Shown here one piece after another: positions 7,943-14,348 of a DNA stretch of 14,500 nucleotides. The notes beneath the pieces are model-generated. The model ran no database searches and was not told the DNA's origin. It was given only the letters and a program-made list of their open reading frames with translations. A program made the translations under genes and the position numbers. Position 1 is the stretch's first letter; each line of letters begins with the position of its first letter. The DNA is from a bacterium (lineage in GTDB: Bacteria; Actinomycetota; Acidimicrobiia; Acidimicrobiales; Ilumatobacteraceae), in the NCBI GenBank assembly GCA_029978815.1, contig JAPOIQ010000005.1:1-14500 (forward strand). Reading direction: 5' to 3'.

Positions 7943-7960
7943 AACGAATGAGTATACAGA
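7943..7960 (-). promoter_or_regulatory. Candidate ARG box 1 (proximal), overlapping the argC -10 box
   Basis: Plus-strand reading AACGAATGAGTATACAGA keeps the GAAT-N4-ATTC layout of the ARG box with one mismatch (ATAC for ATTC, then A). It lies directly before the argC start and contains the -10 box. Its centre is 20 bases from the stronger box 2, the spacing expected for tandem operators bound by one ArgR hexamer. Confidence 0.5.
7951..7956 (-). promoter_or_regulatory. -10 box of the argC promoter
   Basis: On the minus strand this reads TATACT, five of six matches to TATAAT. It is followed by CATTCGTT and then the argC ATG, so the first transcribed base falls at or 1-2 bases before the start codon. 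A weak -35 candidate, TCGAAT, lies 17 bases upstream within ARG box 2, so ArgR binding would block polymerase. Confidence 0.6.
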
Positions 7961-7962
7961 AG

Positions 7963-7980
7963 TCCGAATAGAAATTCGAC
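7963..7980 (-). promoter_or_regulatory. Candidate ARG box 2 (distal), upstream of argC
   Basis: Plus-strand reading TCCGAATAGAAATTCGAC contains the perfect inverted repeat CGAAT-AGAA-ATTCG, matching the centre of the enterobacterial ARG box (TGAAT-WWWW-ATTCA) except for the outermost pair and a G in the spacer. It covers the space between the -10 and -35 regions of the argC promoter. With argR encoded in the same operon, ArgR is the natural ligand. Confidence 0.65.
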
Positions 7981-8009
7981 TCTCCCCCGCTACCGACAAC
8001 CGCCGGCGG

Positions 8010-8015
8010 TAAAAT
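8010..8015 (+). promoter_or_regulatory. -10 box of a leaderless promoter for the YqgE/AlgH gene
   Basis: TAAAAT matches TATAAT in five of six positions. It is followed by the 6 bases TGGCGG and then ATG at 8022, placing the predicted first transcribed base on the A of the start codon. No good -35 box is seen. Confidence 0.5.
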
Positions 8016-8021
8016 TGGCGG

Positions 8022-8585
8022 ATGTTTACTGGCAGGACGCGCAGCCAACTCCTTGTCGCATCGCCGCCACTCGACGACCCAAACTTCGATCGCTCAGTCG
8101 TCTACATCATTGACCACAACGAAGACGGGGCAATTGGCGTCGTTATCAACAGACCACTCGCGGATCCTGAGCTCGAACCGATCTCACGGTGGGAAAGCGC
8201 CCTTACCGAGCCACCAGTGGTGTTCAGTGGCGGACCCGTCGACCCGGCCGCTCTGATCGCGTTAGGAGTTACGTCGACACCAGTTGAACATGACATCGAG
8301 GGCGCTGTGCAAGTTGCTGATCGAGTCTGGTCAATCGACCTTGCAGGAGATCCAGCCTTGATTGCGCCTTACTTTGCGGGCATCCGCATCTTCAGCGGGT
8401 ACGCAGGGTGGTCCCCCGGACAACTTGAAGCCGAGATAGATGCAGGCGGTTGGATTGTCGTCGCCGCAGAGACAAACGACGTGTTCGGAAATCAGCCCTC
8501 AGAACTTTGGCGACGGGTGCTCGAACGCCAACCACCACCGGTGAGCTGGCTTGCAAATGCACCAAGCGACGTCAACCTCAACTGA
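8022..8585 (+). CDS. YqgE/AlgH family protein (UPF0301)
   Basis: A 187-residue cytoplasmic protein of the YqgE/AlgH (DUF179) family. Its biochemical role is not established; the AlgH name comes from an effect on alginate genes in Pseudomonas. Family marks are the N-terminal QLLVASPPLDDPNFDRSVV (9-27), HNEDGAIGVVINRPL (32-46), the FSGGPVDP turn (about 68-75) and the IFSGYAGWSPGQLEAEI block (about 123-139). ATG at 8022 gives the N-terminus usual for the family. No Shine-Dalgarno sequence is present; the TAAAAT box 6 bases upstream suggests leaderless translation. It is divergent from argC and convergent with pheT, whose stop is 26 bases away; no obvious terminator hairpin lies in that short gap. 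Confidence 0.93.
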   Translation: MFTGRTRSQLLVASPPLDDPNFDRSVVYIIDHNEDGAIGVVINRPLADPELEPISRWESALTEPPVVFSGGPVDPAALIALGVTSTPVEHDIEGAVQVADRVWSIDLAGDPALIAPYFAGIRIFSGYAGWSPGQLEAEIDAGGWIVVAAETNDVFGNQPSELWRRVLERQPPPVSWLANAPSDVNLN

Positions 8586-8611
8586 TCCCCGTACCTAGTT
8601 AGAACGATCTT

Positions 8612-10972
8612 TTAGCTTCTCAGTTGTGCCCCAAGTTTGCTCGCCGCTGCCTCACACGCGGCCTTCACTTCGGCAACATCAGTATCGGTGAGGTTCCGGT
8701 CATGCGCTTGCAGTCGCAATCTCCATGCAAGAGAGCGGTGACCTTCTGGAACTCCAGCACCGCGATAGGTGTCGAACAGCGCAACATCTACGAGTAATCC
8801 TGCGGCAGCTTGCCGCAGTGCTCGCTCCAGTCGATCCGCTGCAATTTCGTCACTCATCACAAACGCCAGATCAAGGTCGCTTGATGGCATTCGACTAATC
8901 GGGCGATACGAGCCAGAGCCAGCCTTGCCAGAAAGAATTCCATCGATCCGGACCTCAAGCACTGCGACCCGCTCGGAGACGCCAAAGTTCTCAAGCACTT
9001 CAGGGGAGATTTCACCAATTATCCCGATGACATCTCGCCCAGCACGGAGCACGCCAGAGCGAGTTGCGTGCAGACCTCCAGGGGCGTTTGACTGATCGAT
9101 CATCGCGCCGACGCCAAGCGCCTGAGCGATCTCCCGCCACACCGCAACCGCTGAATGAGCGTAGCGACCCGCGAGCGCAACACCCAGGACCTCATGCTCA
9201 CTCGGTAGCCCCTCACCTGTTGGGGGATACACCCGGCCGATTTCAAACAGCGAAACGCCACTTCGGCGATGGTGCTCGTTATGAGCAATTGCGGTCAATA
9301 GTCCGGGGCGCAGCGACAAGCGGAGCGAACTCTCATCGGCCACAAGAGGATTCAAAATGCGCAATGTGTCGCCCGCAATTCCTCCCCTCTCCATCGTGTC
9401 GGGGCCAACAATCGGGTTCGGCATCGCCTCTGAAATTCCGAGACCGATGAGAACATCACGGAGACGGCGGCGACGGATCTGAATCTGCGAAAGGTGGCCA
9501 TGACCGATCGGCTTCGGAACTGAACGCCCAATGCGCTCATACCCATAATGCCGGGCAACTTCCTCAATGACATCAACTTCGCTCGTTGCGTCTGGACGCC
9601 AACTCGGGAGCAACACCTTGGCGATCTCGCCAGCAGTTTCTGTGACAAAACCGATCGGGTCGAGTAGCCCTGGTAGATCACCGAGGTTGAGTTCTGTACC
9701 GAGAATCCGATTCACCTCAGAAATACGAACATCGACAGATCGAGCAAGATCAGGCATGCCAGATGATCGTTCGTCGGCGCCTCCAGCGTGAACCACAAGT
9801 TCAGGACAGGTAAGAGAGAGAAGTTCCGCAAACCTCTCAATTGCACGATCAGCGAGTGTCGGGTCGACTCCACGTTCGTATCTCGCCGAAGCCTCTGAGC
9901 GCAAGCCATGGCGCGTTGCGGTCTTCATGATGCCGCGTGGTGCAAACCATGCAATTTCGAGCACGACTTCCGTAGTTGACTCTGAAATTTCACTATCAGC
10001 TCCACCCATGACACCGCCGAGTCCGACCGGCACATCGTTTCCGTCACAGATCAACAAGTCGTCAACAACGCATGAGCGATCAACGTCATCGAGCGTTCTC
10101 AGAACCTCACCGTTGCGAGCAGACCGAACAGTGAATCCTCCGCCGATTGCCGCAAGATCGTATGCGTGATTGGGTTGGCCCAATTCGAGCATCACATAGT
10201 TACTCACATCAACCACATTGTTAATTGAGCGCATTCCGAGTGCCTCAAGGCGTCTTGCCATCCAGTCGGGCGAACTTGTCACACGTACGCCCGACATCAC
10301 TGTTGCGGTAAATCTGCCACAGGCAGGGTTCTCGATAGCAACAGGCACCGTTCGGCTAGTGCCGATTGCATCAAATCCACTGCCGACAGTTGCAAGCGTC
10401 TGCGACCGCCAAGCGGCAAGATCGCGTGCAACTCCCTCAATCGACCAACAATCAGGCCGATTACGGGTCACGTCAAGATCGAAGACCACATCGGGTTCAA
10501 TGCCTAGAACTTTGGCGTACGACACTCCCAACTCGGCCTCACCATCAAGCAACAAAATGCCTGAGTGGTCTTCGCCAATGCCGAGCTCGACAGCCGAGCA
10601 CAACATGCCTTCAGAGTCGATACCAAGAATTCCGCGACGCTCAATTGTCATCCCATTCGGCATCGTCGTACCGAGGGTTGCGAGCGGAACCACATCGCCG
10701 GCCGACATATTGGATGCGCCACACCACACATGACGCTCCTCACCATCTCCTGCATCAACCCAGACACGACGAACTTTTGCGGCATCTGGATGCTGCTCCA
10801 CACGGAGCACTCGTGCCGAGACAACCCCCTCAACAGGACTGCCAACCGAAATGACGTCCTCCACCGCCAACCCAAGCGATGTCAGATCAGCAGCAACGGC
10901 CTCAACTGCCTCTGCATCAGATGGATCCGCAAACGGCCCGAATTCATTAAGCCACGAAAGAAGTACCTTCAT
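8612..10972 (-). CDS. pheT: Phenylalanyl-tRNA synthetase beta subunit
   Basis: Beta chain of the (alpha-beta)2 phenylalanyl-tRNA synthetase, which binds tRNA-Phe and edits tyrosine mischarged on it. At 786 residues it is full length. Domains in order are: an N-terminal helical piece and EMAP-type tRNA-binding domain at about 40-150 (CGASNMSAGDVVPLATLGT); the B1 segment DVTRNRPDCWSIEGVAR; the B3/B4 editing domain at about 230-395 (INNVVDVSNYVMLELGQPNH, then RHGLRSEASARYERGVDP); the B5 domain at about 410-480; the catalytic-like core at about 490-680; and a C-terminal ferredoxin-like anticodon-binding domain at about 692-786 (PSSDLDLAFV, FDTYRG). ATG 10972 is preceded by GGGGAGAA. It follows pheS by 9 bases and is co-transcribed with it. 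Confidence 0.98.
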   Translation of the reverse strand: MKVLLSWLNEFGPFADPSDAEAVEAVAADLTSLGLAVEDVISVGSPVEGVVSARVLRVEQHPDAAKVRRVWVDAGDGEERHVWCGASNMSAGDVVPLATLGTTMPNGMTIERRGILGIDSEGMLCSAVELGIGEDHSGILLLDGEAELGVSYAKVLGIEPDVVFDLDVTRNRPDCWSIEGVARDLAAWRSQTLATVGSGFDAIGTSRTVPVAIENPACGRFTATVMSGVRVTSSPDWMARRLEALGMRSINNVVDVSNYVMLELGQPNHAYDLAAIGGGFTVRSARNGEVLRTLDDVDRSCVVDDLLICDGNDVPVGLGGVMGGADSEISESTTEVVLEIAWFAPRGIMKTATRHGLRSEASARYERGVDPTLADRAIERFAELLSLTCPELVVHAGGADERSSGMPDLARSVDVRISEVNRILGTELNLGDLPGLLDPIGFVTETAGEIAKVLLPSWRPDATSEVDVIEEVARHYGYERIGRSVPKPIGHGHLSQIQIRRRRLRDVLIGLGISEAMPNPIVGPDTMERGGIAGDTLRILNPLVADESSLRLSLRPGLLTAIAHNEHHRRSGVSLFEIGRVYPPTGEGLPSEHEVLGVALAGRYAHSAVAVWREIAQALGVGAMIDQSNAPGGLHATRSGVLRAGRDVIGIIGEISPEVLENFGVSERVAVLEVRIDGILSGKAGSGSYRPISRMPSSDLDLAFVMSDEIAADRLERALRQAAAGLLVDVALFDTYRGAGVPEGHRSLAWRLRLQAHDRNLTDTDVAEVKAACEAAASKLGAQLRS

Positions 10973-10981
10973 TTCTCCCCC

Positions 10982-11998
10982 TCAGAACTGCTCAATGAAT
11001 CGGATGTCGTTGACATACATGTCGCGAATATCAGTGATTCCATGTCGCATCACGGCCATTCGGTCGATGCCGAAACCGAACGCGAATCCACTCCACTCTT
11101 CAGGATCAACACCACCAGCGCGAAGCACCTCAGGATGCACCATTCCACACCCACCAAGTTCAAGCCAGGATCCGTCAGGGCGTCGAATATCAAACTCCGC
11201 TGACGGCTCGGTGAACGGGAAATACGAGGGACGCAAACGCGAGGTGAAGCCCTCCCCAAAGAACGCCTGGGTAAACGCCTCAATCGTCCCCGCGAGATCA
11301 GCCATCGAAATATTGCGATCAACGACTAAGCCCTCGATTTGGTGGAACACAGGCATATGAGTCGCATCGGGGGTGTCCCGGCGGAACACCCGACCTGGGG
11401 CAACGATGTAAATAGGTGGTTCTGACTCAAGCATCGTGCGGATCTGAACCGGAGATGTATGGGTTCTTAAGAGCAGGCCAGAGTCGCCAGGGCCTTCGTT
11501 CTCGTCGTGTCCGACGAACAGGGTGTCGAATTCACCGCGCGCCGGATGGCCCTCACCCATGTTGAGCGCCTCGAAGTTATGCCAGTCAGTTTCAACCTCG
11601 GGGCCCTCCGCAACGGTGAAGCCAAGTCCAACGAAGACGTCCTCTAGTTCCTGCCATGCCTGCGTCACAAGATGGAGATGACCGCGGCTTGCTCGATCCA
11701 TTGCTTCGGTCAGATCAAGTCGTTCTGCTTCAACCCGAGCATTTCGCTCTGCAGAAACGAGTTGGGTGCGACGATCCTCAATTGCGGCGCCGACCAAAGA
11801 AAACGCCTCATTCAGCGCTCGACCAAGCGCTTTGCGCTCTTCAATATCTGAAACCTTCGACAGCGAAGCCTTGAGCCCACCGAGTACGCCTTTTTTACCC
11901 ATCGTCTCTGCAGAAACGGCATCGACCGTCTCAAGCGTTGTTGCCTCTTGAACTCGACTCAATGCGGCCTCAATTGCCGCTGTGATGTCATCCGTCAC
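10982..11998 (-). CDS. pheS: Phenylalanyl-tRNA synthetase alpha subunit
   Basis: Catalytic alpha chain of phenylalanyl-tRNA synthetase, a class II enzyme. It has 338 residues. An N-terminal coiled-coil arm for tRNA lies at about 1-100. The catalytic domain includes THTSPVQIRTM (180-190), motif 2 as RVFRRDTPDATHMPVFHQIEG (203-223; Arg203, Arg206, Arg207 and the His pair visible) and motif 3 as GFAFGFGIDRMAVMRHGI (304-321) with the ATP-binding Arg. The start is GTG at 11998 with a strong AGGAGGA ribosome site (12012-12006) 7 bases upstream. The 202 bases between this gene and the methyltransferase gene hold a separate promoter, a short Phe-containing reading frame and several hairpins, so pheST is probably controlled apart from the upstream ribosomal genes. 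Confidence 0.97.
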   Translation of the reverse strand: MTDDITAAIEAALSRVQEATTLETVDAVSAETMGKKGVLGGLKASLSKVSDIEERKALGRALNEAFSLVGAAIEDRRTQLVSAERNARVEAERLDLTEAMDRASRGHLHLVTQAWQELEDVFVGLGFTVAEGPEVETDWHNFEALNMGEGHPARGEFDTLFVGHDENEGPGDSGLLLRTHTSPVQIRTMLESEPPIYIVAPGRVFRRDTPDATHMPVFHQIEGLVVDRNISMADLAGTIEAFTQAFFGEGFTSRLRPSYFPFTEPSAEFDIRRPDGSWLELGGCGMVHPEVLRAGGVDPEEWSGFAFGFGIDRMAVMRHGITDIRDMYVNDIRFIEQF

Positions 11999-12005
11999 GA
12001 AATTG

Positions 12006-12012
12006 TCCTCCT
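12006..12012 (-). promoter_or_regulatory. Shine-Dalgarno site of pheS
   Basis: AGGAGGA on the minus strand, 7 bases before the GTG start at 11998. It is the strongest ribosome site in the region and decides the pheS start. I see no complementary pyrimidine run in the leader that could hide it. Confidence 0.85.
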
Positions 12013-12032
12013 ACACGTCTTAGCCCAGATCT

Positions 12033-12086
12033 CAAACCAACCAATGGTTTGCCAAACCCCTTGCCCGCCTGGCGGGCTGCCAAACC
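12033..12086 (-). other. Competing stem-loops in the pheST leader
   Basis: On the transcript the 9-base sequence GGTTTGGCA occurs twice, at 12086-12078 and 12058-12050, on both sides of a tight GC hairpin GCCCGCC-A-GGCGGGC (12077-12063). The segment CAAACCA (12051-12045) can pair with either GGTTTG copy or, best, with TGGTTTG (12039-12033; 7 bases, loop of 5). These pairings exclude each other, as expected of a switching leader. No run of U follows any stem, so this is not a plain intrinsic terminator. Confidence 0.45.
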
Positions 12087-12099
12087 TTCTCAGGTGGCG

Positions 12100-12153
12100 T
12101 CACAATCCCCGGACGGGTCGCCCGGGGCAAAGAAATCGACGGGTGAAGGTCAC
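12100..12153 (-). CDS. Putative pheST leader peptide (17 residues)
   Basis: A short frame starting with GTG at 12153 and ending TGA at 12100 encodes MTFTRRFLCPGRPVRGL. It has Phe codons at positions 3 (TTC) and 7 (TTT). The GTG lies exactly 6 bases after the TATGAT -10 box, the spacing seen at other apparently leaderless genes here, so the peptide could be translated from the very 5' end of the pheST mRNA. The GC hairpin overlaps its last codons. By analogy with pheM, the Phe-rich leader peptide of E. coli pheST, it could sense charged tRNA-Phe; two Phe codons is a modest number. The same frame continues upstream to an ATG at 12204 that overlaps the methyltransferase stop, which would give 34 residues; the promoter position favours the shorter form. 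No homologue is recognised. Confidence 0.45.
   Translation of the reverse strand: MTFTRRFLCPGRPVRGL
12107..12127 (-). other. Strong GC hairpin overlapping the end of the leader frame
   Basis: Transcript CCCCGGGCG-ACC-CGTCCGGGG forms a 9-base-pair stem (one G-U pair) with a 3-base loop. It begins 5 bases after the second Phe codon of the short frame, so a ribosome halted at that codon would cover the 5' arm and prevent folding. Confidence 0.6.
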
Positions 12154-12159
12154 CTCATG

Positions 12160-12188
12160 ATCATAGGCATCACGTGTCGAGTGACCAA
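12160..12188 (-). promoter_or_regulatory. Promoter of pheST
   Basis: On the minus strand -35 TTGGTC (12188-12183) and -10 TATGAT (12165-12160) are separated by 17 bases. Five of six -10 positions match the consensus, and the first three of the -35. The predicted start of transcription is near 12153, giving a leader of about 155 bases before pheS. Confidence 0.6.
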
Positions 12189-12200
12189 CGTTTATTGAAG

Positions 12201-12941
12201 TCATGGCATCGAATCTGACGCAGCAAACGCAATCAACGTTCCGGCCATCGCGACGTTCAGACTTTCAGACTTGCCCCGCTGTGGGATGTTGATCCACTCG
12301 CTGATGAGACCGCCCTCATCAACCCCGTGAGCCTCGTTTCCAAGCACGAACGCAATCTTCCGCTTCCAGTCAAACGAGCGATACGGAACCCCCCGATGCG
12401 ATGATGTCCCCACCAGCGCGAATCCTGCGGCCGCAAGATCATCAAGGCTCGCCGTCGTCACACTGGTGTGAAACACCGCTCCTGCCGAAGCCCGGATTGT
12501 CTTCGGGGAAAACGCGTCAGCAGTTCCGGGGGTACACACGACAGCATCAATCCCCGCTGCTTCGGCCGAACGAATCAATGTTCCGACATTGCCAGGGTCG
12601 CCGAGACGATCAAGCACCATCACCAACTTCGCGGTTTCCGGGAGATGAGACGCCCGTTGCTCGACCATTGCGAGGTTTGGTTGAGGTTCCGACGTCGTCG
12701 CGATGCGCTCGAGTGCGGCGTCGCTAAGAAGCGAACATGCGGCGGAAGACACCTGCCGTCCACCCGGCCCGACAAATTCTTCGAGGACTTCCCACCCAGC
12801 CGAAAGTGCCTCTTGAATGAGAATTGCACCTTCTACGAGCAGCACCCCATCAGACTCTCGGGTGGCACGCGTCCGCGCTAATTCGCGGAGGTACTTCACC
12901 CGAGAGTTTCGAGGAGAGAGTGGCTCAGAACTCGAGAGCAC
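12201..12941 (-). CDS. TrmH/SpoU family RNA 2'-O-methyltransferase
   Basis: A SPOUT-class enzyme that should transfer a methyl group from SAM to a ribose 2'-OH, most likely in 23S rRNA, as in the RlmB/TsnR group. The protein has 246 residues. The N-terminal L30e-like substrate-binding domain covers about 10-95. The knotted catalytic domain shows motif 1 DRLGDPGNVGTLIRSAEAAG (111-130, with catalytic Arg124), FSPKTIRASAGA (144-155), motif 2 FVLGNEAHGV (198-207) and motif 3 IPQRGKSESLNVAMAGTLIAF (219-239). The exact target nucleotide cannot be told. The start is taken as GTG 12941, 23 bases after the rplT stop, with no clear ribosome site; GTG at 12899 is possible but would trim the N-terminal domain. 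Its position between rplT and pheS is a conserved arrangement in many bacteria. Confidence 0.92.
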   Translation of the reverse strand: MLSSSEPLSPRNSRVKYLRELARTRATRESDGVLLVEGAILIQEALSAGWEVLEEFVGPGGRQVSSAACSLLSDAALERIATTSEPQPNLAMVEQRASHLPETAKLVMVLDRLGDPGNVGTLIRSAEAAGIDAVVCTPGTADAFSPKTIRASAGAVFHTSVTTASLDDLAAAGFALVGTSSHRGVPYRSFDWKRKIAFVLGNEAHGVDEGGLISEWINIPQRGKSESLNVAMAGTLIAFAASDSMP

Positions 12942-12964
12942 TGAACCGAATCCGATCTTTTGCT

Positions 12965-13318
12965 CTACAGAGCAGCTTTTGCCTGCTCAACGAGAGCGGT
13001 GAATGCTGCTGCATCGGTGACGGCGAGATCAGCAAGGATCTTGCGGTCAACTTCGATGCCGGCGGCGTTCAAGCCTGCAATAAAACGGCTATACGACATG
13101 TCATTTTGACGGCATGCAGCGTTAATACGCTGGATCCAGAGACGGCGGAACTCGCCCTTCTTTGCACGGCGGTCACGGAATGCGTACTGGCCGCTTCGCA
13201 TGACTTGCTCGTTTGCCGCACGGAACGAACGGCTCTTATTGCCGTAGTACCCGCGGGCCTGCTTCAACACCTTCTTGTGACGCTTCTTCGCTGCCACTCC
13301 ACGCTTTACACGTGCCAT
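12965..13318 (-). CDS. rplT: 50S ribosomal protein L20
   Basis: Binds 23S rRNA early in assembly of the large subunit. It has 117 residues, the usual length. The basic N-terminal half ([20 protein letters not shown], then [19 protein letters not shown]) forms the long RNA-binding extension, and the C-terminal globular part includes [13 protein letters not shown] and [18 protein letters not shown]. The ATG at 13318 is preceded by GAGGAGAA. It lies 42 bases after rpmI. In Bacillus and E. coli L20 also represses this operon by binding its own mRNA; whether that holds here is open. Confidence 0.98.
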   Translation of the reverse strand: MARVKRGVAAKKRHKKVLKQARGYYGNKSRSFRAANEQVMRSGQYAFRDRRAKKGEFRRLWIQRINAACRQNDMSYSRFIAGLNAAGIEVDRKILADLAVTDAAAFTALVEQAKAAL

Positions 13319-13360
13319 GAGATTTCTCCTCGTTTACTTCTTACAACAACCGGTTATTAC

Positions 13361-13558
13361 TTAACGCTCGGCGAGCAAGCGCTTGATGTTCTTCTCATCG
13401 GTCGAATGAACATCAACATCACCGTCGAGACGACGGGTACGAGTTGATGGCTTCTTTTCAAACAGGTGCTGACGCATTGCCTGCTGACGACGAAGCTTTC
13501 CGGTTCCCGTCTTCTTAAACCGCTTTGCGGCTGTCTTACTGGTTTTCATTTTCGGCAT
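13361..13558 (-). CDS. rpmI: 50S ribosomal protein L35
   Basis: Small basic protein of the large ribosomal subunit, 65 residues, with the family start MPKMKTSKTAAKRFKKTGTG and the RRQQAMRQHLFEKKP stretch. The ATG at 13558 has a very good ribosome site (AGGAGG, 5-6 bases upstream) and lies inside the last codons of infC, overlapping it by 23 bases in another frame. Co-transcribed with infC and rplT. Confidence 0.97.
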   Translation of the reverse strand: MPKMKTSKTAAKRFKKTGTGKLRRQQAMRQHLFEKKPSTRTRRLDGDVDVHSTDEKNIKRLLAER

Positions 13559-14162
13559 CTTCGCCTCCTAGTAACTCGTTCTCGTTCTCTTGGCGTTCGG
13601 CTGCGAGAGCGGCCTCTGCCTTCTTCGCAGCTTCTGCTGCTTTTTTATCCGGGGACAGCACCATCGACATCGACCGGCCTTCGAGTCGGGCCTGGTTGTC
13701 GACTCGTGCGAGTGGGCCTGCCGCCTCAAGCACCTCGTCAAGAACCTTTGCTCCTAGTTCTGGGTGAGCCATTTCTCGTCCTCTGAATTGCAAGGTCACC
13801 TTGACTTTGTGTCCATCTTCGAGGAACCCGACGAGGTGGCGAACCTTGGTGTTGAAGTCACCTTTTCCGATTTTGGGACGGAACTTCACTTCTTTCACCG
13901 AGATCTGCACACTCTTGCGACGTGACTCTTTTGCCTTTTGGGCTTCCTCGTACCTGAACTTGCCATAGTCCATCACCCGGCAAACTGGAGGTGAGGCATT
14001 GGGGGCAACTTCGACGAGATCGAGGTCAAAACTTCTCGCAAGACGGAGTGCTTCGGGAACCGGCTTGATACCAAGCTGATCTCCCTCGGGGCCGATGAGG
14101 CGAACCTCACGGGCTCGGATCCGATCGTTGATGCGGTGTTGATCGCTGCGTGGCGCTGCTAT
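13536..14162 (-). CDS. infC: Translation initiation factor IF-3, with apparent AUA start
   Basis: Binds the 30S subunit, checks the start codon and initiator tRNA, and keeps subunits apart. From the ATA at 14162 the protein has 208 residues. The N-terminal domain is at about 10-80 (RINDRIRAREVRLIGPEGDQLGI; LVEVAPNASPPVCRVMDYGKFRYEE), a linker follows, and the C-terminal domain is at about 88-172 (VKEVKFRPKIGKGDFNTKVRH, LQFRGREMAHPELG). A charged tail of about 36 residues (Ala, Lys, Glu, then acidic and Asn) extends beyond the usual end. There is no ATG, GTG or TTG near the start of homology; ATA at 14162 has AGGAG 9 bases upstream. infC uses rare AUU/AUC-type starts in many bacteria so that IF-3 limits its own translation. 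A GTG at 14318 is in frame but would add 52 residues unlike any IF-3. The neighbouring GTC codon at 14165 is a less likely start. Confidence 0.93.
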   Translation of the reverse strand: MAAPRSDQHRINDRIRAREVRLIGPEGDQLGIKPVPEALRLARSFDLDLVEVAPNASPPVCRVMDYGKFRYEEAQKAKESRRKSVQISVKEVKFRPKIGKGDFNTKVRHLVGFLEDGHKVKVTLQFRGREMAHPELGAKVLDEVLEAAGPLARVDNQARLEGRSMSMVLSPDKKAAEAAKKAEAALAAERQENENELLGGEDAENENQ

Positions 14163-14171
14163 GACGTTTCT

Positions 14172-14176
14172 CTCCT
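14172..14176 (-). promoter_or_regulatory. Shine-Dalgarno site that sets the infC start
   Basis: AGGAG on the minus strand, 9 bases before ATA 14162 and the only good ribosome site near the start of IF-3 homology. It supports initiation at the non-standard codon rather than at GTG 14318, which has no such site. Confidence 0.7.
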
Positions 14177-14290
14177 GAGCAAGGGCTGTGGCCTCCCGGG
14201 TAAATAGCACGAAGCCACGCGCCGAAGACTTGCGCCTTCCGTCATGACCCAGACGCACTCCTAACGTGGCTGGGTGGGGGCGTTCCCCAC
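14177..14290 (-). promoter_or_regulatory. Structured 5' leader of the infC-rpmI-rplT mRNA
   Basis: The region between the putative promoter and the infC ribosome site has many pairing possibilities on the transcript. GTGGGG-AACGC-CCCCAC forms a 6-base stem (14290-14274). AGCCACG soon after can pair over a distance with CGTGGCT, while that second segment can instead pair through GTGGC with GCCAC just before the ribosome site. CCCAG and CTGGG give a further local stem. Such exclusive pairings fit a leader that controls translation or elongation, as L20 leaders do in Firmicutes, but I cannot match it to a named family. Confidence 0.45.
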
Positions 14291-14311
14291 TTCGATCGGT
14301 TGTAATTTCAG

Positions 14312-14342
14312 TCGGCACTCGGCCGACCGGTTCACTACGCTA
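14312..14342. promoter_or_regulatory. Divergent, overlapping promoters for the DUF1844-like gene and infC
   Basis: On the plus strand TCGGCA (14312-14317), an 18-base spacer and TACGCT (14336-14341) end 7 bases before the GTG at 14349, another leaderless layout. On the minus strand TAGCGT (14342-14337) is a possible -10 for infC, using the same bases because CGCTAGCG is palindromic; its -35 is unconvincing. The two promoters could not be used at once. Confidence 0.35.
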
Positions 14343-14348
14343 GCGGGA

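Noticed and set aside
7943..7999. N-terminal extension of argC upstream of ATG 7942
   Set aside because: It would cover the -10 box and ARG boxes, and ArgC homology begins after the ATG at 7942.
8586..8611. Terminator between the convergent YqgE/AlgH gene and pheT
   Set aside because: Only 26 bases, with no self-complementary stem; only a short run of T is present.
10565..11203. Plus-strand frame of 212 codons opposite pheT and pheS
   Set aside because: Shadow frame across a gene boundary; no family resemblance.
12154..12204. Longer 34-codon form of the pheST leader frame from ATG 12204
   Set aside because: It overlaps the methyltransferase stop neatly (ATGA), but its first half lies over the pheST promoter and would be absent from that mRNA; not excluded for read-through transcripts.
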